64,000 nucleotides of DNA from CAWBLP01 sp963721065. Lineage in GTDB: Bacteria > Pseudomonadota > Alphaproteobacteria > Acetobacterales > Acetobacteraceae. Both the position numbers and the translations under genes were made by a program. Below the pieces are notes generated by a model, which saw only the letters and a list, made by a program, of their open reading frames with translations, did not search any database and was not told the origin of the DNA. The number at the start of each line of letters is the position of its first letter. The first letter of the stretch is position 1. The DNA lies in the NCBI GenBank assembly GCA_963721065.1, contig CAVRHO010000004.1:248001-312000 (forward strand), written 5' to 3'. Below, piece after piece: positions 29,407-37,859 of this stretch.

Positions 29407-30750
29407 TCAGGACGGTGACCCATCCCGAGGCCCTCCCGTCCCGGCCTTGTCCACCTGCAGCAGCGTGTCCACCCCGCTCTGCACGAACTGCGCGTAGCCC
29501 GTGGTGAACGGATTGGCGTTGCCGGGAACCGCCCCGTAGGACTGAAGGCCGGACATGTCGAGCACGTCGCCGCCCGGCCCCGTTTGGAAGTCCGTCACCA
29601 CATCGACGTGAAGCGCCGATGGGCTATATTGAAGGTCGTAGCCGACATTGCCGCTGAACCGGAACGTGTCCTGCCCGGCGCCGCCGGACAGCGTGCTGCC
29701 CGTGTCCCCGCCCGAGACCTCGGACAAGGTGTCGTTGCCCAGACCGCCGGACAGAGAGTTGGCGCCCTGCGTATCGTATAGGGAGTTGTTGCCGCCACCG
29801 CCGGCCAGCGTGTCGTCGCCGGCACTGCTGTACAGCGTGTCATTGCCAGCGCCACCATCCGCGCTGTCGTTCCCATCATCGCCCGACAGGTAATCGTTGC
29901 CGGTGCCGCCGGCCAAGGTGTCGTCGCCGAAGCCGCCGTACAGCGTGTCGTTGCCCTCACCGCCGTCCAGGCTGTCGTTGCCATCCCCACCCAGGATACT
30001 GTCGGGCCCGCCATTACCATGCAGCGTGTCGTCATTGGGGCCGCCCGACAGGGTGTTGCCGTAATCACTGTCGCTGACCAGCTCGCCCGCCGTCCCTTGC
30101 GGGTTCCAGCCCTGGGCGATGTTGTCGGCCGTGAAGGCGCTTGCGCTTGTGTTCTGGAGCGTGAGAACCGTTACCCAGCTCGTGGTGGCGCCGGTAACGT
30201 CCGCGTTGGCCTGCAGCACGGTATCCGCGCCACTCTGCACAAACTGCAGGTGCCCGGTGAGAAACGGATTGCCGTGATCGTTCGGAATGACGCCATAGCT
30301 GGACAGCCCCGAGAGATCGAGCACGTCACCGCCCGGACCGGTCTGGAAATCCGCAACAACGTCCGGATGCAGCGCCGACGCATTGTATCGCACCTCGGAG
30401 GCAACTCCGGAGGAATTGATGCGAAACCAGTCCTGCCCGCCGCCGCCCTGCAGCGTGCTGCCCGTGTCACCATTGGATACATTGGAGATCGTGTCATTGC
30501 CGGCGCCGCCGGACAGCACGTTGGCGCCCTGTGTATCATAAAGGTAGTCGTTGCCGTCGCCGCCCAGCAGCGTGTCGTTGCCGGCGTTGCCGTAGAGCGT
30601 GTCGTTCCCTGCACCGCCGTCCGCACTGTCGTTGCCGGCGCCGCCCTGGAGCTGATCGTTGCCATCCAGCCCGCTGAGGGTGTCGTTCCCGGTTCCGCCA
30701 CTCAGCGAATCATTGCTTGCAGTGCCAACAATATTGAGATCATCCGGCAT
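29407..30750 (-). CDS. Giant RTX protein, segment 1 (N-terminus, true start)
   Basis: A 447-residue ORF carrying the genuine start of the giant RTX gene: ATG at 30750 with AGGAG 8 bases upstream. The protein begins MPDDLNIVGTASNDSLSGG, so RTX repeats start almost at once and there is no Sec signal peptide, as expected for a type I secretion substrate. Two secretion-target-like modules (DFQTGPGGDVLD) follow. The frame is lost at about 29430 by a single-base deletion, giving an aberrant GGPRDGSPS tail. Joined over five segments (indels at about 29430, 28482/28528, 26334, 18092 and 11664, net zero), the gene spans 20,253 bases, or 6,751 codons, a whole number of codons. Confidence 0.85.
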   Translation of the reverse strand: MPDDLNIVGTASNDSLSGGTGNDTLSGLDGNDQLQGGAGNDSADGGAGNDTLYGNAGNDTLLGGDGNDYLYDTQGANVLSGGAGNDTISNVSNGDTGSTLQGGGGQDWFRINSSGVASEVRYNASALHPDVVADFQTGPGGDVLDLSGLSSYGVIPNDHGNPFLTGHLQFVQSGADTVLQANADVTGATTSWVTVLTLQNTSASAFTADNIAQGWNPQGTAGELVSDSDYGNTLSGGPNDDTLHGNGGPDSILGGDGNDSLDGGEGNDTLYGGFGDDTLAGGTGNDYLSGDDGNDSADGGAGNDTLYSSAGDDTLAGGGGNNSLYDTQGANSLSGGLGNDTLSEVSGGDTGSTLSGGAGQDTFRFSGNVGYDLQYSPSALHVDVVTDFQTGPGGDVLDMSGLQSYGAVPGNANPFTTGYAQFVQSGVDTLLQVDKAGTGGPRDGSPS

Positions 30751-31286
30751 TTACGCAGCTCCTGCACCCGCAAGACGACACACTGATCCACCCGCGCCGA
30801 TACAGCGCGACCCCGCCGGCAGATGGATCAAAGATCTTCTGCCGGGATTGTTCACCCGGGATGGCCTGGTAAGGCCAAGCTCGTTCGGCACGCCTTTGCT
30901 TGCATTGCAAAAGCGCGTCACATAGACTGAAAGTCCTAGATTTCAGCGACGATGCGTTGACACATTATTGCGCCCTGAGCATCGTCGCCGGGCCGTCATG
31001 AACTCAGGCTGGCCCATCGCGAGCAACGCCCACGATCGCCGAGCTGAAAACGCTCGACATGGACTATCCCCCTCCGCTTTCGGTTCGAGACGCCGCCTGG
31101 CGGAGCTGGCGCCTTAGCCGACTTTGATCGCGGAGCGGATTGTTGCAGGATTAGCACTCATTAATCAACCGTTAATTCGAGCGTATGGCAATGATGTGAT
31201 AGGTATTTTTGCCTCCATGCCATTGCGATATATTAACGACTGCAAGTCCGAGCATTCAGGAACAATTCCACAATCAATGGTTGCGC
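30751..31286. promoter_or_regulatory. Long leader/promoter region upstream of the giant RTX gene
   Basis: 536 bases without a gene, upstream of the RTX ATG and downstream of the AMP-binding gene, both on the minus strand. Bases about 31140-31270 are strikingly AT-rich for this genome (TTAATCAACCGTTAATTCG and GCGATATATTAACGACTG), a likely site for promoters or nucleoid proteins. A 6-bp inverted repeat (CTGAAA, 8-base loop, TTTCAG) lies near 30927-30948. No single sigma-70 promoter can be assigned with confidence. The untranslated leader could be some 400 bases. Confidence 0.4.
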
Positions 31287-32831
31287 CTACCGGTGCGTAA
31301 CGGATGCGAGCAACTGCCTGAAGTCCGGCAGCCCCCTGTCGGTGCGTGGAAGTGACGAAACAATGTGAACCCGATCCGGTGCCTGGCCGGCCGGAAACTT
31401 GTCGCGACAGGCCTCCACCACCTCGGCGGGCGCGCCGTCCCGAAGTACTACGAAGGCAACGATCCGCGGTGCGTCGGCTCCGTCCGTCGCGATGCCCACG
31501 GCAGCCGCCTGGTCCACCGCCGCATGTGCCTGGAGGATCCGCTCAATTCCGGGCAGGAACACGTCGGTTCCGCGACGGCGGACCATGCGTGACGCCCGTC
31601 CCGTCAGCCGCAGGAACCCGTCCGGCTGTAATTGGCCGACTTCATCCGGATAGTACCAACCGTTCCGGAACCCCGCCTCGGCGGCAGGATCGTCCGTGCC
31701 GCCCAACACGGTATCGGCCACGCCGGGGCCGCGCAGCCGCACCCGGCCCATCGCGCCCGGCGCCTGGGGCCGTTCGCCCCCATCCACGATCTGCACATCC
31801 AGGGCGGGATCCGGGCGCCCCACACCACAGGCGGCGGAACCGACATCCTGCGGGGTCAGCAGCGCCCCCACGCCATAGGCGGCATTCGCGTGGATCGCGT
31901 AGCAGTTGGGCGTAAGGCGATCCGTCACCATGCGCCGTTCGTGCGGGAACAATGCCGTTGCGCCAACGAACAGGGCTCGCAGGCGTGGAAAACGCCTGCC
32001 TGCGACGTCCGGAAGCGCAACAAGCTGGCGGCACAACTCTGGGCTGAGCAAAACAACAGCATCGCCTGCAGCGATGGTGACGCTGGCCATTTGCTCAACA
32101 TCGCTGCTATCGCTGAGAATGATCGAACCGCCAGCGTGCAGTTGGGCAAACAAGAACAACAATGCCGATTGTCCGCGGGTGCCCGCCAGCACCAGTGATG
32201 GTGGACGCTCCGTCGTTAATACTTCTGGTAGAAGTCGTTGCAACCGCACGACCCGGTCCACCCACTGGCGTCGGGACGTTACGATCGCGCCTGGACTGCC
32301 GTCGTGCAGCCTCAAGGGATGGAGCATCGCGGGCTCGTCGGCATCACGGGATACGCGCCGGTCGCCGGTGGTATCCCTCAGGCGATCGAGCCAGTTCCGG
32401 GGCAGGCGGATACAGCCGTCTGCCGCAACGACCGTCGCCTCTGCCGGAAGAATGAACCGCCGGACACCACACTGTTGCCATCCTGCCGCGCGCGTCCCGG
32501 ACGGGACCGATGATGGCAGTTCAATGGGAACGGCACCGAGACGCAGGAGACCCAATATAAGAAGTACATGCTCGATCCCGCCGGGAACGCCAATGCCGAT
32601 GGGTTCGCCGGGCTCGAGTCCGAGGTCGTGCAGATAAACGCTTGCCTTGCCGACCAGATCGGCCAGTGCGCGATAGGTCCACCGCCTGCCGCCGGCAACC
32701 AACGCCACCGCCTCCGGATGAGAGACTGCGTGCTCGAACAGCGGATCCGACAGGTTGCGCCATTCCATTTCCGCAAGCTCCTTCTGCCCGAACAGGAATG
32801 TTGCCGATCGCGATTCATCGCTCGCCCTCAT
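31287..32831 (-). CDS. AMP-binding (adenylate-forming) protein with degenerate active-site motifs
   Basis: About 514 residues with the two-domain layout of acyl-CoA synthetases and NRPS adenylation domains. It opens DPLFEHAVSHPEAVALVAGG and RWTYRALADLVGKA, typical of the family. The C-terminal hinge block GRASRMVRRRGTDVFLPGIE corresponds to motif A8. Key residues are altered: the phosphate-binding Ser/Thr/Gly-rich loop with its Lys is replaced by LHDGSPGAIVTSRRQW, and the A10 block reads PRTDRGLPDF, lacking the catalytic Lys. Adenylation is therefore doubtful. The start could be the ATG at 32831, the GTG at 32834, or an ATG about 22 codons in. It is divergent from the CDP-sugar cassette. Confidence 0.75.
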   Translation of the reverse strand: MRASDESRSATFLFGQKELAEMEWRNLSDPLFEHAVSHPEAVALVAGGRRWTYRALADLVGKASVYLHDLGLEPGEPIGIGVPGGIEHVLLILGLLRLGAVPIELPSSVPSGTRAAGWQQCGVRRFILPAEATVVAADGCIRLPRNWLDRLRDTTGDRRVSRDADEPAMLHPLRLHDGSPGAIVTSRRQWVDRVVRLQRLLPEVLTTERPPSLVLAGTRGQSALLFLFAQLHAGGSIILSDSSDVEQMASVTIAAGDAVVLLSPELCRQLVALPDVAGRRFPRLRALFVGATALFPHERRMVTDRLTPNCYAIHANAAYGVGALLTPQDVGSAACGVGRPDPALDVQIVDGGERPQAPGAMGRVRLRGPGVADTVLGGTDDPAAEAGFRNGWYYPDEVGQLQPDGFLRLTGRASRMVRRRGTDVFLPGIERILQAHAAVDQAAAVGIATDGADAPRIVAFVVLRDGAPAEVVEACRDKFPAGQAPDRVHIVSSLPRTDRGLPDFRQLLASVTHR

Positions 32832-32980
32832 CACCCGGATCGGGATAGAATGGCAATAGATACGGGAACGGCCGATCGCTGGCGTCCGGAATCATAACAA
32901 TCACGAGGCACAGGGATCTTGCTCGCGAAACGTTACTGCTCCTGCGTGATGTCGCACGATCCGAACGACGGAGCGAACCA

Positions 32981-33754
32981 GTGAAGGCTGTGATTTTAGC
33001 CGGTGGATTCGGCACCCGTCTCAGCGAGGAGACCTTACTGCGCCCGAAACCGATGGTAGAGATCGGTGGCCGTCCGATCCTGTGGCACATCATGAAAATC
33101 TACGCCGCACATGGCATTACGGAGTTCATTGTCTGTCTTGGGTACAAGGGCGTGCAGATAAAGGAGTATTTCGTCAATTATCAATTGCACGCTTCCGATG
33201 TCACCGTCGATCTCGCGCGCGGCTGCGTCGGCTTTCACCACGGTGCCCTGGAGCCATGGCGGGTGAGCCTTGTGGATACCGGTGAGGCAACACAGACAGG
33301 CGGACGGCTACGCCGCATCCGCAGCTATGTGGCGGACGATCCGGCATTCTGCATGACCTACGGCGACGGGCTGGCCGATATCGACATCACCGCCCTCTGC
33401 GCCTTCCACCGCGCGCACGGGCGACAGGCAACGGTCACGGCGGTGCGTCCGCCAGGCCGGTTCGGCGCCCTGGACCGCTCGGGCAACACCGTCCGGGCGT
33501 TCACCGAAAAACCGCCCGGTGACGGTTCCGGCACCATCAATGGCGGGTTCTTCGTGCTGTCGCCCGCCGTGCTGGACCGCATTACAGGCGACACGACGGT
33601 TTGGGAGCAGGAGCCGCTCGAGAGCCTTGCCCGTGACGGCGAGCTCGCCGCCTACGATCACCCGGGATTCTGGCAACCCATGGACACGCTGCGGGATCGC
33701 AACCTTCTCGAACGGCTCTGGGAATCTGGTGAAGCTGCATGGAAGATGTGGTGA
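32981..33754 (+). CDS. rfbF: Glucose-1-phosphate cytidylyltransferase
   Basis: A 257-residue nucleotidyltransferase making CDP-glucose from CTP and glucose-1-phosphate, the first step to CDP-6-deoxyhexoses. It opens MKAVILAGGFGTRLSEET with the nucleotide-binding GGxGTRL loop, followed by RPKPMVEIGGRPILWHIMK, diagnostic of RfbF rather than RmlA. Later motifs are MTYGDGLADID and TINGGFFVL. Length matches the family. The start is GTG at 32981, with GGAG 7 bases upstream. It overlaps rfbG by 16 bases and begins a five-gene cassette on the plus strand. Confidence 0.95.
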   Translation: MKAVILAGGFGTRLSEETLLRPKPMVEIGGRPILWHIMKIYAAHGITEFIVCLGYKGVQIKEYFVNYQLHASDVTVDLARGCVGFHHGALEPWRVSLVDTGEATQTGGRLRRIRSYVADDPAFCMTYGDGLADIDITALCAFHRAHGRQATVTAVRPPGRFGALDRSGNTVRAFTEKPPGDGSGTINGGFFVLSPAVLDRITGDTTVWEQEPLESLARDGELAAYDHPGFWQPMDTLRDRNLLERLWESGEAAWKMW

Positions 33755-34806
33755 CGATGCGACCGACCAAGGCGTTCTGGCGCGGCCGCCGGGTTCTGGT
33801 CACGGGTCATACGGGCTTCAAGGGAAGCTGGCTCACGCTGCTGCTGACCCAGTTGGGCGCGCGGGTGACCGGGCTCGCCCTGGCGCCGGAACCGGGGCCG
33901 GCGCTGTTCCCCCTGCTGGCCGACAGGCTGGCGCTGGATCACCACGTTGCCGACCTGCGGGATGCCTCGGCCGTTCAGCGCATCGTCCACAGCAGCGAGC
34001 CGGAGATCGTCCTGCACCTCGGCGCGCAGCCCCTGGTGCCACGCGGCTACGCCGATCCTGCCGGCACCTTCGCGACCAACCTGGGGGGCACGCTGCATTT
34101 GCTGGAGGCGCTGCGTGGCTGCCGCAGCGTGCGAGCCGCGGTGCTGGTAACGACCGACAAGGTGTACCGCAATCCCGGCGACGGACGGCGCTTTCGCGAG
34201 TCCGATCCGCTCGGCGGGGAGGATCCCTACAGCGCCTCCAAGGCCGCGGCCGAGCTTGCAATCGCCTGCTGGCGGCATTCCGTGCGTGACGAACTGCCGC
34301 CGCTCTCCGTCGCCCGCGCCGGCAACGTGATCGGTGGCGGCGACTTCGCACCCACCCGCCTGGTACCGGATCTGGTGCGCGCACTGGACGGCACCGCCCC
34401 GCTCACGCTGCGCTATCCGCATGCGACCCGCCCCTGGCAGCACGTTCTCGACGTGATCAGCGGGTATCTGCTGCTGGCGGAACACGTGGCGATCGCGCGT
34501 GACGGCGCGGAACCCGCCATGAATTTCGCGCCGAACGGTGACGATGCCGCGACGGTGCTGGACGTGATCGATGCGTTCGCACAGGCCTTCGGCACGCCCC
34601 TGCCGTGGCGGAAGCAGCCGGCTCCGGCCCCGGAAGCGCCTACGCTGCAACTGGACGCGTCGCTCGCCCGGGTCCGGCTTGGCTGGACGCCCCGCTTCGA
34701 CCAGGCCGGGATGATCGGCGCCACCGCCGCGTGGTACGCCGCCTGGCGGCGCGGCGAAGACATGGCGGGATGGTGCTGTCACGCCGTCTCGGAGGCCATC
34801 GGATGA
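33739..34806 (+). CDS. rfbG: CDP-glucose 4,6-dehydratase
   Basis: A 355-residue short-chain dehydrogenase/reductase family enzyme. It converts CDP-glucose to CDP-4-keto-6-deoxyglucose using bound NAD+. The Rossmann loop is GHTGFKGSW (about residues 23-31), a sequence characteristic of RfbG. The active-site pair is YSASK (about residue 164) with TTDKVY upstream. Later conserved blocks are ARAGNVIGGGDF and RPWQHVLDVISGYL. It overlaps rfbF by 16 bases and the methyltransferase by 4 (ATGA), so the cassette is translationally coupled. A second start at MRPTKAFW, six codons in, is possible. Confidence 0.95.
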   Translation: MEDVVTMRPTKAFWRGRRVLVTGHTGFKGSWLTLLLTQLGARVTGLALAPEPGPALFPLLADRLALDHHVADLRDASAVQRIVHSSEPEIVLHLGAQPLVPRGYADPAGTFATNLGGTLHLLEALRGCRSVRAAVLVTTDKVYRNPGDGRRFRESDPLGGEDPYSASKAAAELAIACWRHSVRDELPPLSVARAGNVIGGGDFAPTRLVPDLVRALDGTAPLTLRYPHATRPWQHVLDVISGYLLLAEHVAIARDGAEPAMNFAPNGDDAATVLDVIDAFAQAFGTPLPWRKQPAPAPEAPTLQLDASLARVRLGWTPRFDQAGMIGATAAWYAAWRRGEDMAGWCCHAVSEAIG

Positions 34807-36050
34807 CCCGCGTCACCCGCATCACAGCCTGCCGCAGTTGCGGCGGGGCACTCGGCATTCCGTTCTGCGATCTGGGGGCGACGCCGCTCGCCAATTCCTA
34901 TGTCGCCGCGGAGAAGGCAGCACAGCCCGATCCCGTCTTCCCGTTGAATGCAGTTGTCTGTGAACGGTGCTTCCTGGTGCAACTCGACCATGTCGTCGAT
35001 GCCACGGAGATTTTTTCGGACTATGCCTATTTCTCGTCGTTTTCCTCCACCTGGCTCGCGCATGCGGCCGCGTTTGCCCGTTCGGCGATTGCGCGCCACC
35101 GCCTGACCGCGGACAGTTTCGTGGTGGAGGTTGCGTCGAACGATGGCTACCTGCTGCGCAATTTCGTTGCCGCCGGCATCCCCTGCCTGGGCGTTGAACC
35201 GGCCGCCAACGTCGCCGCGGCCGCAATGGCGGCAGACGTTCCGACCCAGGTTGCATTCTTCGGTCGCGACTGTGCCGCCCAGATCGTGCGCGGCCGCGGC
35301 CACGCGGATCTGATCGTTGCCAACAACGTGCTCGCCCACGTGCCGGACGTGAACGACTTCGTCGGCGGCCTTGCGGATCTGGCCGGCCCGCGCGGAACCA
35401 TATCGATCGAGGTGCCACATGTTCTGGCCCTGATCGAACAGACGCAGTTCGACACGATCTATCACGAGCATTACGCATACTGGTCGTTGTACGCCATGCA
35501 GCACCTGCTGGTTCGGCATGGCTTGCAGGTTTACGCCGTGAAGCGGTTGCCGACGCATGGCGGTAGCCTGCGGGTGATGGCTTCGGCCGCACCACAGGCC
35601 GGCATGCAGGATCCAGAGGACCTGGCGATGGTTCAGGCGCAGGAAGCCGCCGCCGGCTTGGACACGCCCCGGCCTTATCGTGGGTTCGAACCGAAGGTGC
35701 GGTCGGTGATCGACGGCTTCCGGATATGGCTCGACCAGGCTCTTCGCGCCGGTCGCCGTGTTGCCGCTTACGGCGCGGCGGCCAAGGGCAACACCTTCCT
35801 CAATGCCAGCGGCGTGACTCACGACGCAATCGAGGCAGTCGCCGACCGCAGTCCCGCCAAGCAGGGCAGGCTGCTGCCGGGGAGCCGGATCCCTGTCGTT
35901 TCGCCCGAGGCGCTTCTGGCGCGCCGCCCGGACGACGTGCTGATCCTGCCGTGGAACCTCGCGAACGAAATCGCCGGAGAGCTGCGCGCGGTGCCCGACC
36001 GGGGTGGGCGCCTGCTGGTGGCCGTGCCGGAGATGCGGCAGGTCGCATGA
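34803..36050 (+). CDS. SAM-dependent sugar C-methyltransferase
   Basis: A 415-residue three-domain methyltransferase of the TylCIII/NovU type, which C-methylates nucleotide-linked 4-keto-6-deoxy sugars. The N-terminal zinc domain has Cys at CRSCG, then FCDLGATPLANSY, and CERCFLVQL. The Rossmann domain holds the SAM site VVEVASNDGYLLRNF. Next come VPHVLALIEQTQFDTIYHEH and YWSLYAMQHLL, with the conserved YHEHY active-site segment. The C-terminal domain has AYGAAAKGNTFLNASG. The ATG at 34803 overlaps the rfbG stop (ATGA). With no RfbH-like deoxygenase in the cassette, the likely product is a C-methyl-branched CDP-6-deoxyhexose. Confidence 0.9.
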   Translation: MTRVTRITACRSCGGALGIPFCDLGATPLANSYVAAEKAAQPDPVFPLNAVVCERCFLVQLDHVVDATEIFSDYAYFSSFSSTWLAHAAAFARSAIARHRLTADSFVVEVASNDGYLLRNFVAAGIPCLGVEPAANVAAAAMAADVPTQVAFFGRDCAAQIVRGRGHADLIVANNVLAHVPDVNDFVGGLADLAGPRGTISIEVPHVLALIEQTQFDTIYHEHYAYWSLYAMQHLLVRHGLQVYAVKRLPTHGGSLRVMASAAPQAGMQDPEDLAMVQAQEAAAGLDTPRPYRGFEPKVRSVIDGFRIWLDQALRAGRRVAAYGAAAKGNTFLNASGVTHDAIEAVADRSPAKQGRLLPGSRIPVVSPEALLARRPDDVLILPWNLANEIAGELRAVPDRGGRLLVAVPEMRQVA

Positions 36051-36589
36051 TCCTGCAACCGACAAAGCTGGCCGGGCTCTTCATCGTGCGGCCCGAGAAG
36101 CACGCCGACGACCGCGGCTTCTTCGCGCGCATGTGGTGCGCGGCGGATTTCGCCGCGGCCGGGATCAGCTTCGTGCCGAACCAGATCAGCGTGTCGTTCA
36201 ATCACGCGGCCGGCACGCTGCGCGGACTGCACTGGCAGGCCGATCCGCATGCCGAGGCAAAGCTCGTCCGCGCGACGCGCGGGCGGATCTGGGACGTGGC
36301 GGTCGATCTGCGGCCGCAATCCGCGACCCGACTGTCCTGGTGCGCGCTGGAACTGGACGCCGCCGAACACACCGCGCTGCTGATTCCCCCCGGCTGCGCG
36401 CACGGGTTCGTCACGCTGACCGATGGCGCAGAGCTGCTCTACTGCATGGATACGCCCTATGTCGCCTCAGCCAGCCGTGGTGCGCGCCACGACGATCCCG
36501 CGTTCGGCATCACCTGGCCGCGGCAACCGGCCGTGATTTCGACACGCGACCGCGCATGGCCTGATTTCCAGCGGCACGCACCCGCATGA
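36047..36589 (+). CDS. dTDP-4-dehydrorhamnose 3,5-epimerase (RmlC/RfbC) family protein
   Basis: A 180-residue cupin of the RmlC family, which epimerizes 4-keto-6-deoxy nucleotide sugars at C-3 and/or C-5. Recognizable features are DDRGFFARMW, QISVSFNHAAGTLRGLHWQ with the catalytic His, the RATRGRIWDVAVDLR strand, and the IPPGCAHGFVTLTD loop. In a CDP-sugar cassette the substrate is probably the CDP-4-keto sugar, methylated or not, rather than dTDP-4-keto-rhamnose. ATGA overlaps join it to both neighbours. Conserved residues look intact. Confidence 0.9.
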   Translation: MILQPTKLAGLFIVRPEKHADDRGFFARMWCAADFAAAGISFVPNQISVSFNHAAGTLRGLHWQADPHAEAKLVRATRGRIWDVAVDLRPQSATRLSWCALELDAAEHTALLIPPGCAHGFVTLTDGAELLYCMDTPYVASASRGARHDDPAFGITWPRQPAVISTRDRAWPDFQRHAPA

Positions 36590-37480
36590 AGGGCCTGGTC
36601 CTCGTCACGGGCGCCACAGGATTGGTCGGCACGCATACGCTCCGGCCGCTTCAGCACCTTGGCTTCGATGTGTGCGGCGTGGCGCGGGGCCCCTCCCGCT
36701 GTCCGCAGTCGCGGCACATGCAGGCGGACCTGCGCGACCCGGCGCAGGTGGAACATGTGCTCGCCATGGTGCAGCCGACCCACATACTCCATTGCGCGTG
36801 GTATGTGACGCATGGGCGGTTCTGGCAGGCTCCGGACAATCTCGACTGGGTGGCTGCCAGCCTGGCTCTGGCGCGCGCGGCCGAGCGTCAGGGGGTGAAG
36901 CGCTTTGTGGGCGTCGGGACTGGCGCGGAGTACCGACTGGTCCGACCAGGGCACCGCGCCGCGGCAGGAGACGGATCCGACACGACCGGCGACACTGTAC
37001 GGCCGCGCGAAGAACGCCACGCGCGATCTGATGGAGGCGCTGTTTGCACCCTCGGAAACGTCGTTTGCCTGGGCGCGCATCTTCGACCTGTTCGGGCCAG
37101 GCGAAGCCAGGGGGCGGCTGATACCGTCGTTGGTGCACACGCTACGGGCAGGCCGGCCGTTCACGTGCCGGCACGGCCACCTGATGCGGGACTATCTGGC
37201 GGCCGAGGATGTCGGCGTTGCCCTCGCGCATCTGACCGCATCGGACGTCGATGGCGCAATCAATGTGGCGTCGGGCACGGCCATATCCCTGGGCGCGCTC
37301 GCCGGCACAATCGCCGGCCAACTCGGGCGCGAGGATCTGCTGACGATCGCCGAGGAGCCGATTGCCGGTCAGCCGGCGCGGATGTGCCCGAGCGTGACCC
37401 GGCTGCGGCAGGAGGTGCAATGCCCGGTGCCGGGAGACGTATGGCATCGGTTGCGACGCTACGTTGCCGTCTGCTGCTGA
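36586..37480 (+). CDS. NAD-dependent epimerase/reductase of the CDP-sugar cassette (one frameshift)
   Basis: An SDR protein, about 297 residues when joined. It starts MKGLVLVTGATGLVGTHTL with the TGxxGxxG NAD(P) loop. The first frame runs to VGVGTGAEYR; the second resumes at DWSDQGTAP and continues through LYGRAKNATRDL (the YxxxK pair) to FAWARIFDLFGPGE and VASGTAISLGAL. One extra C near 36933 explains the break: deleting it gives GTGAEYDWSDQG, a normal family sequence. It probably reduces the 4-keto group in the last step. The ATG overlaps the preceding stop (ATGA). Confidence 0.8.
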
Positions 37481-37859
37481 CCGACACGCCGGCAGTTGCG
37501 AGCGCTGGCGGGAAGCATTTGCGCCGACAGCGGCGCCAGAAGTCGGATGGCCCCGTTTATCCGAGGTGGACCTACCCGCAGCACACGGTTGCGGCCATGG
37601 TTCGCCAATTGCTGCATCGCCGACCGCGCGGCTTGGCACTCGCATGACTTCTGGACCTGCTGCACCTCCTGGCCTATGAGCGAAAATCCCATTTGGAGCC
37701 ATTGCCCCAGACGGTGATATTGCCGATCACCCCGTAGGCGTCCGCAACTTCTGCTACCATGTCGGGCCGGAATTGCATGACAGCATTCCCGGCAAGCGGC
37801 CCTCGCTACGACCTGCAGGCGCCGGCACGCGCCGACGGACCCTTCAATGTCGCATCGCG
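37481..37859. other. Gap between the CDP-sugar cassette and the fetA-like gene
   Basis: 379 bases between convergent genes. On the minus strand, 37674-37778 encodes a 34-residue peptide, MQFRPDMVAEV followed by a hydrophobic core VIGNITVWGN and ending KWDFRS, with protein-like composition and a stop just upstream of its start. It may be a small gene or the tail of a decayed one; I do not recognize it. Nothing else is visible. Confidence 0.3.
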
